Source of the DNA: Breoghania sp037026715
GTDB lineage: Bacteria; Pseudomonadota; Alphaproteobacteria; Rhizobiales; Stappiaceae
Length of the DNA: 64,000 bases
Assembly (NCBI RefSeq): GCF_037026715.1
Contig: NZ_JBANCG010000007.1
Span: 248,001-312,000 of the forward strand
Direction of reading: 5' to 3'
Of this stretch, positions 62,449 through 64,000 are shown piece after piece (position 1 is the first letter of the stretch; every line of letters starts with the position of its first letter). The translations under genes were made by a program, and so were the position numbers. A model generated the notes under the pieces. That model worked only from the letters and a program-made list of their open reading frames with translations. It ran no database searches and was not told the DNA's origin.

Positions 62449-64000
62449 CGCGCGACCTCGCCTTTTCCGATGGACCCGCCGCACGTCGGACATGAGCCAG
62501 AATGAGCGTCAACGCGGCCGGCGTGATGCCGTCGATCCGTCCGGCCTGGGCCAGCGTTCCCGGCCGCACGGTCTCCAGCTTCTGTCTGAGCTCGTTCGAA
62601 AGACCCGACAGAACGCCATAATCGAAATCGGCCGGAATCGGCAGGGCTTCGTCTTTCCGCAGCGCGGCGATGTCGGATTCCTGACGCTCCAGATAGACCG
62701 CATAGGTCGCATCGATCTCGATCTGCTCCGCGATCTCTGGTCGGATATCGGAAAGGTCGGGCCAGATCCTGGAAAGCCGTGCCAGATCGATCGAGGTGTA
62801 GGAGAGAAGATCGAACGCGCTGCGCCGCACTCCGTCCTGATTGATCTCAAGTCCATGCCGCCGCGCTTCGGCAGGGGACAAGGACAGGTGCGCGATCCGC
62901 TCCCGCGCCGCGCCGAGCTCTTGCATCTTCGTTTCGAAGGCGATTCGACGATCCTTGCCGACGCAACCGAGCGAAAGCCCGAGCGGCGTGAGGCGTTGGT
63001 CCGCATTGTCGGCCCGAAGCGTCAACCGGTATTCGGCCCGTGAGGTTAACATGCGATAGGGCTCGCTCACTCCCCGGGTGACCAGATCGTCCACCATCAC
63101 GCCGATATACCCGTCTGCACGGCCGACCGTGCACATATCGCCCCCACCGGCCCGAAGCGCGGCATTTACGCCCGCCAGGAGCCCCTGTGCCCCGGCCTCC
63201 TCGTAGCCTGTCGTCCCGTTGATCTGGCCGGCCATGAACAGGCCCTTCACCCGCTTGGTCTCAAGCGACCGATCGAGCTCTCGCGGATCAACGTGATCGT
63301 ATTCGATGGCATAACCCGGCCGTAGCACCTCGGCCCTTTCGAGCCCTGGAACCGTTTTGAGAAAGGCGCGCTGCACATCTTCGGGCAGCGAAGTCGAGAT
63401 ACCGTTCGGATAAACGGTGGGATCATCGAGCCCCTCCGGCTCCAGGAATATCTGATGACCATCGCGATCACCGAACCGCATGATCTTGTCCTCGATGGAG
63501 GGACAATACCGCGGCCCGGTCGAAGTGATGTTCCCGGAGTACATCGCAGAACGATGAATGTTCTCGCGTATGACCTCATGGCCGGCGGGCGTCGTGCGCG
63601 TGATATGGCACGAGACCTGTGACGTGGTGATACGATCCGTCAGCGTGGAAAAAGGTATCGGATGCTCGTCGCCCGGCTGCGCGTCAAGCCGGGCCCATTC
63701 GATGGTCCGCCCATCGAGGCGTGGAGGCGTGCCCGTCTTCAGACGCCCGAGACGAAACCCCGCACGCGCGAGCGTGTCGGAAAGGCCGACTGCGGGTTTC
63801 TCCCCTACCCGGCCTGCCGGGATCTGCGTGTCGCCGATATGAATCAGACCTTTCAGGAAGGTACCCGTCGTCAGCACGACCGAACCGCATCCGAATCGAC
63901 GTCCATCGGCAGTCAACACGGCCTGGACGCGTCCATCCTCAATAACGAGATCGTCCGCCTCACCCTCGATTATCGTCAGGTTCTGCGTCTGCGAAATCGC
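62438..64000 (-). CDS. mnmG: tRNA uridine-5-carboxymethylaminomethyl modification enzyme MnmG, N-terminus missing
   Basis: MnmG, with MnmE, installs the carboxymethylaminomethyl group on wobble uridine 34 of several tRNAs using FAD. About 520 C-terminal residues are present; the start and the dinucleotide-binding motif lie beyond the window edge. Visible motifs are TGTFLKGLIHIGD, GRVGEKPAVGLSD, the RYCPSIEDKI stretch, and GQINGTTGYEEAGAQGLLAG. The frame is open through base 64000. rsmG overlaps its stop. Confidence 0.96.
   Translation of the reverse strand, partial: AISQTQNLTIIEGEADDLVIEDGRVQAVLTADGRRFGCGSVVLTTGTFLKGLIHIGDTQIPAGRVGEKPAVGLSDTLARAGFRLGRLKTGTPPRLDGRTIEWARLDAQPGDEHPIPFSTLTDRITTSQVSCHITRTTPAGHEVIRENIHRSAMYSGNITSTGPRYCPSIEDKIMRFGDRDGHQIFLEPEGLDDPTVYPNGISTSLPEDVQRAFLKTVPGLERAEVLRPGYAIEYDHVDPRELDRSLETKRVKGLFMAGQINGTTGYEEAGAQGLLAGVNAALRAGGGDMCTVGRADGYIGVMVDDLVTRGVSEPYRMLTSRAEYRLTLRADNADQRLTPLGLSLGCVGKDRRIAFETKMQELGAARERIAHLSLSPAEARRHGLEINQDGVRRSAFDLLSYTSIDLARLSRIWPDLSDIRPEIAEQIEIDATYAVYLERQESDIAALRKDEALPIPADFDYGVLSGLSNELRQKLETVRPGTLAQAGRIDGITPAALTLILAHVRRAAGPSEKARSRDAV

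Overview
The window is 64 kb of GC-rich chromosome from an alphaproteobacterium. Protein families and gene order point to the Hyphomicrobiales (Rhizobiales): dapF-mtaB-ftsY-yciB, rlmN next to an IalB-type gene, phaR divergent from phaAB, a DUF3426 zinc-ribbon gene divergent from ftsEX, and parB-parA-rsmG-mnmG at the right edge. The genus cannot be fixed from the sequence. I see no rRNA, tRNA, CRISPR array, insertion sequence or prophage. Coding density is high and nearly every gene is intact; only the first and last genes are cut by the window edges.

Layout. 0-12 kb: end of an EEP-family phosphohydrolase, a small cytochrome c, a secreted gamma-glutamyltransferase, an OmpR-type regulator divergent from an L,D-transpeptidase, then dapF, mtaB, ftsY and yciB, then ispA, mtgA and rpmF. 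12-24 kb: small membrane and hypothetical genes, two more gamma-glutamyltransferase-like genes, a GlcG/HbpS protein, the polyhydroxybutyrate set phaR/phaA-phaB, a MAPEG protein coupled to an AlkA-type glycosylase, gluQ and a UPF0314 protein. 24-38 kb: rlmN, an IalB-like protein, an SPOUT methyltransferase, a quinone reductase, a CpdR-like regulator with hpt, DUF3426, ftsE-ftsX-ydcF-plsC and an HBM-type chemoreceptor. 38-43 kb: asd, then a compact pqqABCDE operon for pyrroloquinoline quinone. 43-50 kb: beta-carbonic anhydrase, a NicO metal exporter with its DUF1007 partner, a leucine/valine-type dehydrogenase, a creatininase-family hydrolase, a SprA-like protein and chrA. 50-59.7 kb: a nitrogen-scavenging module. 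59.9-64 kb: the partition and origin-proximal cluster parB-parA-rsmG-mnmG, with a parS-like site inside rsmG.

The most interesting part is 50.5-59.7 kb. A NMT1/THI5-type ABC importer, a cytosine-deaminase-like amidohydrolase, an FAD-linked oxidoreductase and a flavodoxin-fold reductase form one rightward operon. It is preceded by a textbook sigma-54 promoter and, about 130 bases further upstream, an NtrC-like dyad. A leftward operon (RidA, 8-oxoguanine-deaminase-like enzyme, TauE/SafE transporter) starts on the other side of the same control region. I infer a nitrogen-regulated route for uptake and deamination of an aminated heterocycle whose identity is unknown. Other regulatory signals worth checking are a perfect CtrA motif between the DUF3426 gene and ftsE, a 41-base imperfect palindrome in front of pqqA, and a threonine-rich short frame ahead of asd.
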